Under the pieces are notes generated by a model. The model was not told the DNA's origin and searched no databases. It saw only the letters and a list, made by a program, of their open reading frames with translations. A program made the translations under genes and the position numbers. A stretch of 64,000 bases of DNA from Apodemus sylvaticus (Eukaryota > Chordata > Mammalia > Rodentia > Muridae), in contig NC_067473.1 in the NCBI RefSeq assembly GCF_947179515.1, positions 105,096,282-105,160,281 of the forward strand, given 5' to 3'. Positions 1 through 10,239 of this stretch are shown piece by piece (within the stretch, counting starts at the first letter, position 1; the number at the start of each line of letters is the position of its first letter).

Positions 1-228
1 ATGAGGTACAAGAAGAAAGGAGGAGTGGCCCTGGTTCTGGAAAGACTCAGTGAAACAGTATTCAGCAAAACCAGAACGGGGAAGTGGGAAGGGGTGGGTG
101 GGAGGACAGGGGAAGAGAAGGGGGCTTACGGGACTTTCGGGGAGTGGGGGGGCTAGAAAAGGGGAAATCATTTGAAATGTAAATAAATTATATCGAATAA
201 AAAAAAAGAAAAGAAAAAAAAAGAAAAA
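1..228 (+). mobile_element. L1 3' UTR and A-tail (rat type), cut by window edge
   Basis: This is the terminal part of a sense-strand LINE-1. The same text recurs after ORF2 at 9799-10050 and 53981-54230: a G-rich stretch, then 'aaatgtaaataaa', a 'tatcgaataaa' polyadenylation context and an impure A-tail from about 199. ORF2 and the rest of the element lie to the left of the window. Its close match to the other young copies suggests a recent insertion. Confidence 0.9.
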
Positions 229-691
229 AGTTATTAATATTGAGAAACTATACTTTGAATGGAAAATACCTGCCTCCTACACTGGAAATAGCCTTCATGG
301 TACAGACAGACAAACTTGGGAAGTTGAGAAGATGTCTGTGAAGAAATTGTCTTTTTGGAAATTATTTTGTATAAAAAATTTGAAAGGTCTTGAGAAACCC
401 TTCACAGTTCTGACAGCATTTTCATTTAAAAGACCTTTGGAGCTATTTTGGTTAGTTCTTACAATATTCTATGGACATTTTAAAGTGCTCCATAGGTTTA
501 ACTTGATGTATTGTTATAACGTACAAAAAGGGTTTAATGGAGAAAGAAGAAAGAGATGGCTGTAGGCAATCTTTTAGCCTTAAATCAAGTATATTCAGAA
601 TTTTTGGAGTTTCTCTATTGTCAATGATAGTAGAATGACATTGTGCCATGAATCCTCCTATGAAAGATGCATATGGTACATTTGATTATCT
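229..691. other. AT-rich intergenic DNA, nothing recognised
   Basis: No repeat family, conserved protein fragment or RNA gene was recognised. The short open frames on both strands overlap each other and have no family resemblance, so I treat them as chance. Confidence 0.6.
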
Positions 692-699
692 GAAAAGTA

Positions 700-1457
700 C
701 TGCTTGAGGTTGGGGATACTGATTCCTCCAGAAGTTCTTTTACTGTTGAGAATAGTTTTAGCTATCCTGGGTTTTTTGTTCTTCTAGATGAATTTGAGAA
801 TTGCTCTTTCTAACTCTATGAAGAACTGAGTTGGGATTTTGATGGGGATTGCATTGAATCTGTAGATTGCTTTTGGCAAGATGGCCATTTTAACTATATT
901 AATCCTGCCAATCCACGAGCATGGAAGATTTTTCCATCTTCTGAGGTCTTCTTTGATTTCTTTCTTCAAAGATTTGAAATTCCTGTCATACAGATCTTTC
1001 ACTTGTTTGGTTGGAGTCACAACAAGATATTTTATATTGTTTGTGGCTATTGTGAAGGGTGTCATTTCACTAAATTCTTTCTCAGCCTGTTTATCCTTTG
1101 ATTATAGAAAGGCTACTGATTTGCTTGAGTTAATTTTTTAACCAGCCACCTTGCTAAAGTGGTTTATCAGCTATAGGAGTTCTCTGGTGGAGTTTTTTTG
1201 GTCGCTTAAGTATACTATCATATCATCTGCAAATAGTGATAGTTTGATTTCTTCCTTTCCTATATGTATCCCTTTGACCTCCTTATGTTGTTTAATTGCT
1301 CTAGCTAGAACTTCAAGTACTATATTGAAAAGATATGGAGAGAGTGGGCAGCCTTGTCTAGTCCCTGATTTTAGTGGAATTACTTCAAGTTTCTCTCCAT
1401 TTACTTTGATGTTGGCTACTGGTTTGAGGTATATTGCTTTTATTATGTTTAGGTATG
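700..1457 (-). pseudogene. L1 ORF2 fragment, reverse transcriptase region (inverted part)
   Basis: Read on the minus strand this encodes the middle of L1 ORF2p, the endonuclease/reverse transcriptase that copies L1 RNA at a nicked chromosomal site. The catalytic F-A-D-D motif is encoded at about 1222-1233. Downstream codons match the thumb region, including the 'NSIKYLG'-like and 'SWIGRINIVKMAILPKAIYRF' type text at about 784-1065. Stops and frameshifts split it, for example between 1065 and the FADD motif. It has no start codon of its own because it is only the inverted end of the insertion. Confidence 0.85.
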
Positions 1458-2601
1458 CATGGTATTGGTACAGTGACAGGCAAGTAGATCAATGGAATAG
1501 AATCATAGATCTGAAAATGAACCCACAGAATTATGGTCTCTTGATCTTTGATAAAGGAGCTACAACCACCCAGTGGAAAAAAAGATAACCTCTTCATCAA
1601 ATGGTGCTGGTTCCTCTTTTGTAAGGAGTTCAGCTTACAAAAGAATGCAAATTGATCTATTCTTATCTCCTTGTACTAACCTAAACTCCAAGTGGATCAA
1701 GAACCTCCACATAAAACCACACACACTGAAGCTAATAGAAAGGCACAGGGGAAATTTTCCTCAACAGAACACCAATAGCTTATGCTCTAAGATCGAGAAT
1801 TGACAAATCAAACCTCATGAAACTACAAAGATTCTCTAAGGCAAAGGACATTGTCAAAAGGACAAAATGGCAACCAACAAACTGGGAAAAGATCTTTATC
1901 AACACTACATCTCACATAGGGCTTATATCCAAGATATACGAAGAACTCAAGAAGGTAGACTCCAGAGAGCCAAATATCCCCCTTAAAAAAGGGGGTGCAG
2001 AGCTAAAAAAGAATTTTCACCTGAGGAATATCAAATGGTTGAGAAACACCTGAAGAAATGTTCAACATCCTTAGTCATCAGGGAAATGCAAATCAAAACA
2101 ATCCTGAGATTTCACCTCTAACCAGTCAGAATGGCTAAGACCAAAATCTCAGGAGAAAACAGGTGCTGGCATGGATGTGGAGAAAGAGAAACACTCCTCT
2201 AGTGCTGGTGGGGTTACAAGCTGGTACTACCACTCTGCAAGTCAGTCTGGCAGTTCCTCAGAAAACTTGGAATGATGCTTTCAGAGGACCCTGTTATACC
2301 ACTCCTGGGCATATACCCAGAAGATTCTCCAGCATGTAATAAGGACACATGCTTCACGATGTTCATAGCAGCCCTATTTATAATAGCCAGAAGCTGGAAA
2401 GAACCCAGATGTCCCTCAACAGAGGAATGGGTACAGAAAATGTGGTATATATACACAATGGAGTACTATTCAGCCATTAGAAACAATGAATTCATGAAAT
2501 TCTTAGACAAATGGATGGAACTGGAGAACATCATCCTAAGTGAGGTAACACAGTCTCAAAAGAACACTCATGGTATGCACTCATTGATAAATGGATATTA
2601 G
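1456..2601 (+). pseudogene. L1 ORF2 C-terminal fragment, broken
   Basis: Plus-strand remnant of the ORF2p C-terminal region. It begins at the W-Y-W-Y-S-D segment (1459 onward) and ends at the family's usual terminal tyrosine with TAG at 2599-2601. The last 110 codons (2272-2601) are open and carry the conserved 'YSAIRNNEFMKFL' segment. Upstream it is broken by frameshifts between 1573-1803, 1817-2053 and the last block. The cysteine-rich segment at about 2160-2225 is damaged. There is no promoter or start, and it should not make protein. Confidence 0.85.
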
Positions 2602-2842
2602 CCTAGAAGCTTGGAATACCCTAGACACAATGCACAAGAAGAAGGAAGGAGTGGCCTCCAGTCCTTGAAAAGCTCAGTGCAGTCCTGTCAGGGAATACTA
2701 GGACAGGGAAGTGGGCTGGGGTGGATTGGGGAACAAGGAGAGGGAAGAGGACTTATGGGACTTTTGGGGAGGGGGAATCCAGGAAAGGGAAAATCACTTG
2801 AAATGTAAATAAAGAATATCTGGAATAAAAAAGAGAAAAGTA

Positions 2843-3877
2843 AATATACTGTAAAAAAAAAAAACAAAAAAAATCAACAAAGAAAAAAATGAAAAAAAAA
2901 GAAAATATTTAAAGACTTGGCAATGCTGGCAACCTAGGCTTGGAGGAGAAACAACATTAAGTGTTAATGATCTGTAGTCGGCATGTGTACTTCACCTTCA
3001 TATAATGAAATTAATGCATGAAATATTTAGCATATTCCTGCTGAAAGAAAATTAGACCTTTATTTTTAATGTTTTGCATTTAAAATCCTTCTGTATCACA
3101 GTAGCTCCTGTACACAAGGTTTTTACAGTAGAAAGGCTAAACATCTTGCCATAGATCAGATAACTGGTAGCAGACTGCAGGAAGAATCCAATTAGGCTAG
3201 GGTGCTCTACATCCATCCTTTCAGGTGGGATGCAAAAATCAAGTGGTGTCAAATGTAATATTGTGGATAAATTAAAGTATCTATCCACAGAATGGAATTT
3301 GCTTGCCTAAATTTCTAGGGAAAAACCCATTTTACCCGTCTTCAAGGAAGTAAGAGAAAAGAGAATTAAAAGTCAACTTGTATGTACTATGCTATAGTAT
3401 AATAAGTAAAGATACAGAAAATCCTATAATATAGTGGATAACTGAGTAATATAAACATCAAAAGCAAATCTAATATACAAAACCAAAAATGAGCTACTCT
3501 TCATGAGTGAAATATTTTGCAAAAGAAATTTTGCTCTATAAAATATAACTTACTCAAAAATGTTTAATGAGCCAATTTTTAAACAGAACAACAACAAATT
3601 GATGGAAACCAACCTTCAAATAATTTGAAGTACTGCAGTGAAACAAGATGTCAGGACAATAAAAGAGAGAAACAAGTAGTATGCATAGAGGAAGGAAATC
3701 CAGACCATTGAGAATGAGGTACTAGAAACAGTCTCGAATGAAGAGAAAGAAGGTGCTTATGTGTTGCAATGAACCTCACATACACTTCACAGACACTCTG
3801 AGAATTACATAGAACAACAAATTAATATATAGAAGAAATATTATAAGCAAAAACTTTAATATGAAAATAAATAGGGA
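2843..3877. other. Intergenic AT-rich DNA with A-rich start
   Basis: Bases 2850-2915 are an impure A-rich tract just past the L1 end. The rest holds no repeat or gene that I recognise; one 78-codon minus-strand frame at 3052-3288 has no familiar motif. Confidence 0.6.
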
Positions 3878-3950
3878 GCCCAGATAGCTCAGTAAGTAGA
3901 GCATCAAACTTTTAATCTGAGGGTTCAGGGTTCAAGTCCCTGTTCCCAAA
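3878..3950 (+). tRNA. tRNA-Lys (UUU)-like pseudogene
   Basis: The segment is 73 nt, the normal tRNA-Lys length, and follows nuclear tRNA-Lys(UUU) closely. It has box A text 'tagctcagt' (3885 on), anticodon loop 'cttttaa' with anticodon TTT at about 3910-3913, and a well-kept box B 'ggttcaagtcc'. The 3' acceptor strand has been replaced: 'ttcccaa' stands where pairing with 'gcccaga' would be needed, so the acceptor stem cannot form. The anticodon stem also has one A-C mismatch. There is no clear TTTT terminator or A-tail directly after it. I infer a dead tRNA copy or a tRNA-derived insertion, not a functional gene. Confidence 0.7.
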
Positions 3951-4350
3951 CTCCAGTTTATTGAAGCTTGTGGGTTTACTTTTTGCTCCAAATATTTACA
4001 TTGCCTTCAGAGCATATCTTACTTAATCATTTGGGGTGGGGAGTCATAAGAGAAAATAAATAAAAACCAAAGACATTTTTCAAGAAAAAAAGAAAATAAG
4101 TAGGATAATGTGTTAAGTGCAAAATCTATAACCTAACACATCAATCTTGGCATAACTCTAAGGAGCGTCAAATCCCTTTTAAGAGGATCTTGCTAAATGT
4201 TTGCTGAGTAACTTGTTAAACATTTGTACAAAGGCATTATACTGAAATTAAATTCAATTACTAAATATGTGCTGAATGGGACCCTGACTACTATTAATTC
4301 AATAAAAGTTGATTTGGGTAAAACAAAAAAGAACACTGAAAATAATATCA
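3951..4350. other. Intergenic DNA, nothing recognised
   Basis: AT-rich with short A-runs (for example 4085-4095). No repeat family, coding region or RNA gene was recognised. Confidence 0.55.
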
Positions 4351-4351
4351 A

Positions 4352-4620
4352 GGAGTGGGGCATTGCTCAGTGAATGAAGTGCTTGTCCTGCTGTAGCACC
4401 TGAGTTTGCTTCACAGACCAGCTATTTATAAATTGTACATAGCCTCATGCATGTGCAAAACTATCAGTTCGCTTGCTGGAACTTAGATGTCTGGCAGCTT
4501 TGGTAATCAGTGTCTTGTCTCAAAGTCTAGGTGGACAGTGATTGAGGAATTACCCACATTTGAGCTCGGGCTTCTGCACACATGTAAATGCCCCTATACA
4601 CACAAACTCAACACAACATG
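4352..4620 (+). mobile_element. Rodent B4-type SINE (tRNA/ID-like head)
   Basis: The left end 'gtggggcattgctcagtg' resembles the tRNA-derived head of rodent ID/B4 SINEs. The right half ('caaagtctaggtggacagtgat', then a 'gaggaattacccacattt' stretch and 'cttctgcacacatg') follows the B4 tail. It runs into a CA-rich tract, as these SINEs commonly do. It is highly diverged, so the family name is approximate. Confidence 0.6.
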
Positions 4621-4765
4621 AATATATACAGACAGCTCTCCCACATACACACACTTGCATACCACACACAACACAGACACACACACACATAAACACATGC
4701 ACATACATACACATACACAAACACATACACTCTCACACACAAACATTCATTCATTCACTCACATA
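4621..4765. repeat. CA/CATA-rich simple repeat
   Basis: Imperfect (CA)n with CATA and CATT interruptions, forming the degenerate tail of the preceding SINE. The His/Thr-rich open frame across it is low-complexity read-through. Confidence 0.8.
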
Positions 4766-7332
4766 AACTGAGTTTGGCATATCCATGTATGACTTAGAAA
4801 AATAGAATATTCTCATCAAAGAGATGATCCGTGTAAAAGTCAACTGTGGAAGAAATCAACTTGGAGTGGAGTCAGTATGATGGACTTTGCATGCCATGGA
4901 TACTCACAACAGAGGCAGTTATGTAGTTATACATTCATAAACAGAAATTATTTATTATATTCATCTTTTCTGAAAAATAATTCTATGAAAGAGCATACTT
5001 CCAGATTCACCTTTTCCAATGAGCCTAATAAAGCTTTTATACCAGATGGGTTTCTTATATTACTCTGAATGTCAAAAGCAGATGATATACTTAAGTCCAT
5101 AATTATATTGGCAATATAAGACAATATTGGCATAGTTAATCTAACTTGTTGCAAGAAAGTGCCGTTCATTAAATAAAGTGTCACAGAATATATTATCTGG
5201 ATAATTAATGTATATAGATTCTCATAGCTTACAAATATTTTCATTGTCTTTTCTATACTTTCAACTTCACCTCCCATTGTTATTGGACATTTTAATTGTA
5301 TATATTCATTTCAATGCATCAAATATAACCTTAAAATTTTTCATTTCTTAGTATATAAGTCATGCATGCATACAATCATTATGCATTGCTCCATGTAGTA
5401 ACATGATTCAGTGTAATAAAATAAAATGAAACAGGAAACAATAAAAAATTAAGCTACGTGAATATAGAGAACTATTGGAAACTGTTGAGTTTCAGTAAAG
5501 AAATTAGTTTACTTCTGGCAGTAGTAGAAAATGCTTATTGCATTTTCAAGAGTGAATTATAAAACTGGTATATCTTGTATGTTATATTAGAAAGAAAGTG
5601 ACAGTAGGATATGAACTCAAGGTCCCCATGTATAAGGGAGCTTCATTAGAAAAATAGAGCCTCCATTATAAGAATCTTTTGGTATGACTGTGGGATATTT
5701 TCTTAGTTAATGATTAATGAGGAAGGGGACAAAGAAATAAAAATTTGTCAGAACATTAAAATCATCCTACTGGTAATATCATCATTATGAAATTTCTCTC
5801 TGGCTCAAACTCATTTTTATCCTCCAAGCTATGTTATATTCAGTACCTTATCAGGGTCCTTATTCCTTCTTGTAGAAAAGTATTCTTATTGTATCTTTCC
5901 ATGTATTGACATTTGGTTAATAAGCAACTGAATATTCAATTTTTCCTTCAATGAAGAGCTAAAATAAAGATGTTAAGGAATGCTGGCATGTTTCTTAACA
6001 CATTTTTTTCCTAATCCTTCAGAATTTATCCAATTACTAGCTACAATACATCAATATAGGACAGATTGCTTATGAATATGCAATATAAGATATTGGCTGT
6101 ATTAACCACAGAATGGCTAGATAACTGAGAGTAGCATAGAGAATTACTGCCAGTCACACTGAGCTCTGAAAATTCTTGCCAGTGTTCTGCCTTAATATTA
6201 TTTTTCTGCATGTACTATTATACTATAACACCAGAACCTCATATAGGAGATGGGTATTTTATGTACATGTAATAATGGCCTTTTTTGGTAGCACTATTCT
6301 ATGCAGGCTCTTTCATTTTTATGTTTCCAAAAAAAAAATAGTAGATCCTACTATGGATCATCCTTCATTACTTGAAATATATAATCTGCAGTCTATACTA
6401 ATTCATTTTCTATGGATAACAACAATTTCCAATGCAAGTACATCATTTTTTTCTGGAGTTATATTTCTCCCTCAATGACAAGTCCTCCACTTTCAACTTT
6501 TCTATCATCATTCTCTATATAATGGTTTCTTAGTTTACTTCTAATTCTTTTAACTTCTTAATAGCAGCTCATATTCGACTCACTATTAGTCTTACCATTT
6601 CAAAAATGGTTTTAGAGAGTTATCTGTCAATATTTTATCCACGTCACAAACTTTCATTCTCTTTTCCTAAAGGAAGTTTGCTCAGATTTCCCTGAAAACC
6701 CATTATAAAACTCATTGTAAAGATCACCAGTGACACCCATGTTGCCTGTCATCAGTATTTAGCAAGATATTTTTTGTCTTCTATGAGGGAAAGAAAAAGA
6801 TGCTATCTAAAACTTCTTGACATCCTAGTCTCTTGAGTATTTGAAGATTCTGTTATCCTGATAAGGTCAATGATGACATAAACTTAAACTATGGCCATTA
6901 TAATGGAGTTTGTAGATTTTCCCAGTGGTCCAGGGCCACTGGGAAAGATGTTAATAGTGGAACCTGGATGTAGAAGCTTTTGTGCTAATATGATGCAGTG
7001 TAAGAAAGAACTCACTGACTACAACTGATCTCAGTGATCATGAGAAATGACCACACAAGGCAGAAGTGAAGAAACCCCCATGAAATGGATAGAAGAATAT
7101 ACTTAGAGCTTCAACAACCAAAGAAGTCCTTTTAATGTCATGATTTCATCTAAAAGACACATGTCAGGACCATGATCTTTGGGGTTATCTGCAATAAATG
7201 TATTTTGTTGCTGTTCATGCTCAGAATTGATTTTTCAAAAAGCTATAGAAAACTAAAGATAATCTTGAGAAATTTCTAACATGGTACAAAGATAAAGTGT
7301 CTTATTTGTCCCCATGTTTCATTGTCAATTTT
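4766..7332. other. Unique AT-rich intergenic DNA
   Basis: About 2.6 kb without a repeat I recognise and without a supported gene. Open frames at 4877-5068, 4948-5277 (minus) and 6176-6478 are hydrophobic or unremarkable and show no family motif or splice context. It contains one perfect hairpin, listed separately. Confidence 0.55.
6918..6946. repeat. Perfect 11-bp inverted repeat (hairpin)
   Basis: Arms TTTCCCAGTGG (6918-6928) and CCACTGGGAAA (6936-6946) are exact reverse complements around a 7-nt loop TCCAGGG. The stem is 6-7 G/C pairs in otherwise AT-rich DNA. Function is unknown; it is too short for a typical pre-miRNA. Confidence 0.8.
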
Positions 7333-7389
7333 AGAGTTACCAGTTCTTTTTGTTTGTTTGTTTGTTTGTTCATTTGTTTGTTTAATAGG

Positions 7390-7760
7390 ATATATAATTT
7401 AATCTCAGGCTGGACCTAGACCTCCCTGCACATGTGTTGTATATGTGCAGCTTGGTCTTGATTTGGGTCCCAAACAACTGGAGTGGTGCTGCTCCAATAG
7501 CTGTTGCCTGTGTGTGGGTTATGTTCTTCTAGCTGAGCTGGCTTGACCAGCCACAGTGGGAGAAGAGCCACCGAGCTTTGCAGAGGTACCAGGGTGGAGA
7601 AGTACCCAGGGGCCCCCCCTGACTCACTCAGAGAAGAATGGAATGGAGGATGGGAGGTGAGGGATCAGGAAGGATTGTAGGAGAGGGTGTCTGACAGGCA
7701 ACAATGAGAGGCATGTAAAGTGTATAAGTATAAAATTAAATTAAAAAATAAAATCACACA
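7390..7760 (+). mobile_element. Lx-type (old murid) L1 3' UTR, sense
   Basis: It shares an ordered set of phrases with the copies at 39905-40370 and 59931-60240: 'cagcttggtctt', 'caactgga', 'gctgttgcctgt', 'gttcttctagctg', 'cagtgggaga'. It ends in a G-rich stretch, 'atgtaaagtg' and an A-rich tail at 7725-7760. It is non-coding L1 3' UTR of an older family. Confidence 0.75.
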
Positions 7761-7761
7761 A

Positions 7762-8456
7762 TTCTTTTCCCCTTTTTATTAATTAATTTCAAATGTTGTA
7801 CCATTTCCCTGTCTTCCCTGTCTTCCCTGTCTTCCCTCCACTCTTTCCCACCCCATGTCTCCTCCACTTTTCCTCTAAGAGGGTGCTTCCCCAATCTACT
7901 CCTTCCTCACCCCTCTAGTATCCCCCTTTGCTGGGGCAGCAAGCTTCCACAGGACCAAGTACTTCCACTTCCATTGATGTTAGATAAGGCAATCCTCTGC
8001 TACACATGTAGCAGCAGCCACAGTTCACTCATGTATTCTCTTTGGTTGTTTAGTTATAGGGATCTCTGAGGAGTCAGATTACTTGATATTGTTGTTCTAA
8101 CTGTGAGTATCTGCATCTGTCTTAGTCAGGTGCTGGGAGAAGCTTTCAGAGGATAGCTGTACCAGAATCCTCTCTGAAAGCAATTCTTGGCATCAGCAAT
8201 AGTGTCAGGGATTAATGTCTGCAGATGGGATGAATCCCCAGGTAAGGCAGTTTCCTTCAGTCTCTGTTCCATTTTTTGTTCCGTAGACAGGAACAATTCA
8301 GAGTTAAAAATTTTGAGATAGATGGGTGGACCCATCACTCAACTGGGGATCATGCCAATCTAATGAAGGTACACGTTTCAGGTTCTATTTCCCTGCTGTT
8401 GGGTGTTAATAAAAATATGTAACAGTGGGGCTGAAGAATAGGTGAGGATCACCACT
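7762..8456 (-). mobile_element. L1 3' UTR, antisense
   Basis: Starting at the 3' end (7762, 'aattaatttcaaatg' complement of the usual terminal text), it follows the L1 3' UTR in reverse. Landmarks are 'ccacaggaccaagt', 'cattgatgttaga', 'tctgctacacatgtagc', 'tattctctttggttg' and 'tgatattgttgttct'. The same landmarks occur in the copies at 12693 and 20012. Three tandem 'gtcttccct' units lie at about 7811-7840. Confidence 0.8.
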
Positions 8457-8472
8457 AGAGTTGCCAGTTCTT

Positions 8473-9358
8473 ACATGATATCTTGCCAGTAACTGAGTAT
8501 CCTTCAGGTGAGCTTTATGAGTTACATTCTTTACCTATATTTATCATGTATATAAGTTTGTATTTTGCTCATGTAGGAGCAACTACATTCTGTGGATTCC
8601 AAATTAACTTTCTAAGTATTTTGTTTCTGACTTTAACCTTCAGTATAGTTACTTAGTTTCATGATATTTCCAATTAAATACTAATTATAGTCTCAATATA
8701 TCAATAACAACACAAAATAATCTCCACCCATTCTCTTTTTGTGTCTTCCATTCCTCGTATAAATCTCAGGCACAACCTTCTTTGCTTAAGTGAGAATCCA
8801 TGTTTCTATTCATACAAAGCCAAAGTGTGTTTCTATTATTCTAGATACCTTTAAAATTTGTTTTTTTTTTTTTGAGGAAGTAACATTTCTTTCTTCTTTT
8901 TTTTGAAATAGTGCTAACTCTACCTGCATATGAAAGTAATCTACCATCTCACTTTTCATTTCACTATTGGCTTTGTTTTGAGACTTATGAAAGTGAACAA
9001 TCTTTAATTTAGTGCCTTCTTTTCTGCCCATTGGCTTAAAAAATTTGAAATGACCATTCTCTTTCCTCATCTCTTCTTAAATGCATCATCTCAAAAATAT
9101 TTTCAGAGAGCTTTATAAAATCATTATATTATAATCCTCCAAAGAATATTATTTATTTTATTGTATTTACTTTGAGCATATATGTGTATGTTTCTGTGTA
9201 GAAGTATATGCACATACATGGGTTCTATAGTCAAAGGATACAAGGGGAAAGCAGTAGATGCCATGAAATTGGATAATAATTCTTCAATAATTCTTAGGTG
9301 CCTCTTGTGGGAGATCTGACCTGATCTCAAGCCCTCCACAATATCATAAACTGCTATT
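8473..9358. other. Intergenic DNA, nothing recognised
   Basis: AT-rich, with short T- and CT-runs at 8860-8905. The minus-strand frame at 8810-9070 is Lys/Glu-rich without a recognisable domain. Confidence 0.55.
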
Positions 9359-9373
9359 AAGACTGAACCATGT

Positions 9374-9798
9374 GTGGAGAAAGAGGAACACTCCTCCACT
9401 GCTGGTGGGGTTGCAAATTGGTACAACCACTCTGGAAATCAGTCTGGCGGTTCCTCCGAAAACTGGGCACCTCACTTCCAGAAGATCCTGCTATACCACT
9501 CCTGGGCATATACCCAGAGGATTCCCCACCATGTAATAAGGATACATGCTCTACTATGTTCATAGCAGCCCTATTTATAATTGCCAGATGCTGGAAAGAA
9601 CCCAGGTATCCCTCAACAGAAGAGTGGATGCAAAAAATGTGGTATATCTACACAATGGAGTACTATTCAGCCATTAGAAACAATGAATTCATGAAATTCT
9701 TAGGCAAATGGATGGAGCTGGAGAACATCATACTAAGTGAGGTAATCCTGACTCAAAAGGTGAATCATGGTATGCACTCACTAATAAGTAGATATTAA
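9374..9798 (+). pseudogene. L1 ORF2 C-terminal end, open but 5'-truncated
   Basis: About 140 codons of the extreme C-terminus of ORF2p are uninterrupted to the stop at 9796-9798. The truncation point falls inside the C-x3-C-x7-H-x4-C motif, so only its second half (G-x-R-G-T-L-L-H-C-W-W-G-C) is kept. Then come the 'YSAIRNNEFMKFLGKW' block and the terminal tyrosine. The endonuclease and reverse transcriptase are absent. The open frame reflects youth, not function. Confidence 0.9.
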
Positions 9799-10052
9799 CC
9801 TAGAAAACTGGAATACCCAAAACATAATCTACACATCAAATGAGGTACAAGAAGAAAGGAAGAGTGGCCCCTTGTTCTGGAAAGACTCAGTGAAGCAGTA
9901 TTCGGCAAAACCAGAACAGGGAAGGGAGTAGGGGTGGGTGAGAGGACAGAGGGAGAGAAGAGGGCTTACGGGACTTTCAGGGAGTGGGGGGGGGCTAGAA
10001 AAGGGGAAATCATTTGAAATGTAAATAAAAAAATATATCGAATAAAAAAAGA
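9374..10052 (+). mobile_element. 5'-truncated young rat L1 with 15-bp target duplication
   Basis: A textbook insertion. The 15-bp sequence AAGACTGAACCATGT ends at 9373 and is repeated exactly at 10053-10067, directly after the A-tail. The preceding bases give ...TATT/AAGA, close to the TT/AAAA preference of the L1 endonuclease. The body holds the last part of ORF2, the rat-type 3' UTR (9799-10030) and 'cgaataaaaaaag'. Divergence from the other young copies is small. Confidence 0.95.
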
Positions 10053-10239
10053 AAGACTGAACCATGTCTACAGTCCCCCTGATATATATTGTTCATAATG
10101 CTATCAGTATAAGAATCATATATGTTATGTTGATTGCCTTATATTCCTTTTCTGCTTGTCTTTCATCTGATTATGGACTTCACAATGACAAAACTTTGAT
10201 TTATTGATGATTGTACATTTTTCCATCAGAAAAATTACA

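Larger units (their letters stand above)
700..2834 (+). mobile_element. 5'-inverted L1 insertion (twin-priming structure)
   Basis: One L1 insertion in two parts. Bases 700-1457 are L1 ORF2 on the minus strand; 1456-2834 are L1 ORF2 plus 3' UTR on the plus strand. In element coordinates the inverted part ends at the text 'cctcaagcagtac' near 698-710, and the sense part starts about 25-30 bp further on, at 'gcatggtattggtac'. The two parts are therefore nearly contiguous in the parent element. The inversion joint at 1456-1457 shares 'tg' with both sides. A candidate 8-bp target duplication, GAAAAGTA, lies at 692-699 and 2835-2842. It is A-rich and hence weak alone. The 3' UTR variant differs from the youngest copies, so this one is somewhat older. 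Confidence 0.85.
7349..8456. mobile_element. Composite L1 insertion bounded by a 16-bp duplication
   Basis: The 16-bp text agagttaccagttctt at 7333-7348 recurs with one change at 8457-8472 (agagttgccagttctt). I read this as the target-site duplication of a minus-strand L1. Its T-rich tail, with a (GTTT)n section, is at 7349-7386 and its 3' UTR is at 7762-8456. A plus-strand Lx-type 3' end (7390-7760) sits between tail and body, as if a second element had inserted in the T-rich tail. Confidence 0.65.

Noticed and set aside
4542..4766. His/Thr-rich frame that could mimic a metal-binding peptide
   Set aside because: It is the CA-rich tail of a SINE.
6176..6478. 100-codon hydrophobic open frame considered as a receptor fragment
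   Set aside because: No olfactory or vomeronasal receptor motifs, no flanking homology, AT-rich composition favours chance Phe/Ile/Leu codons.
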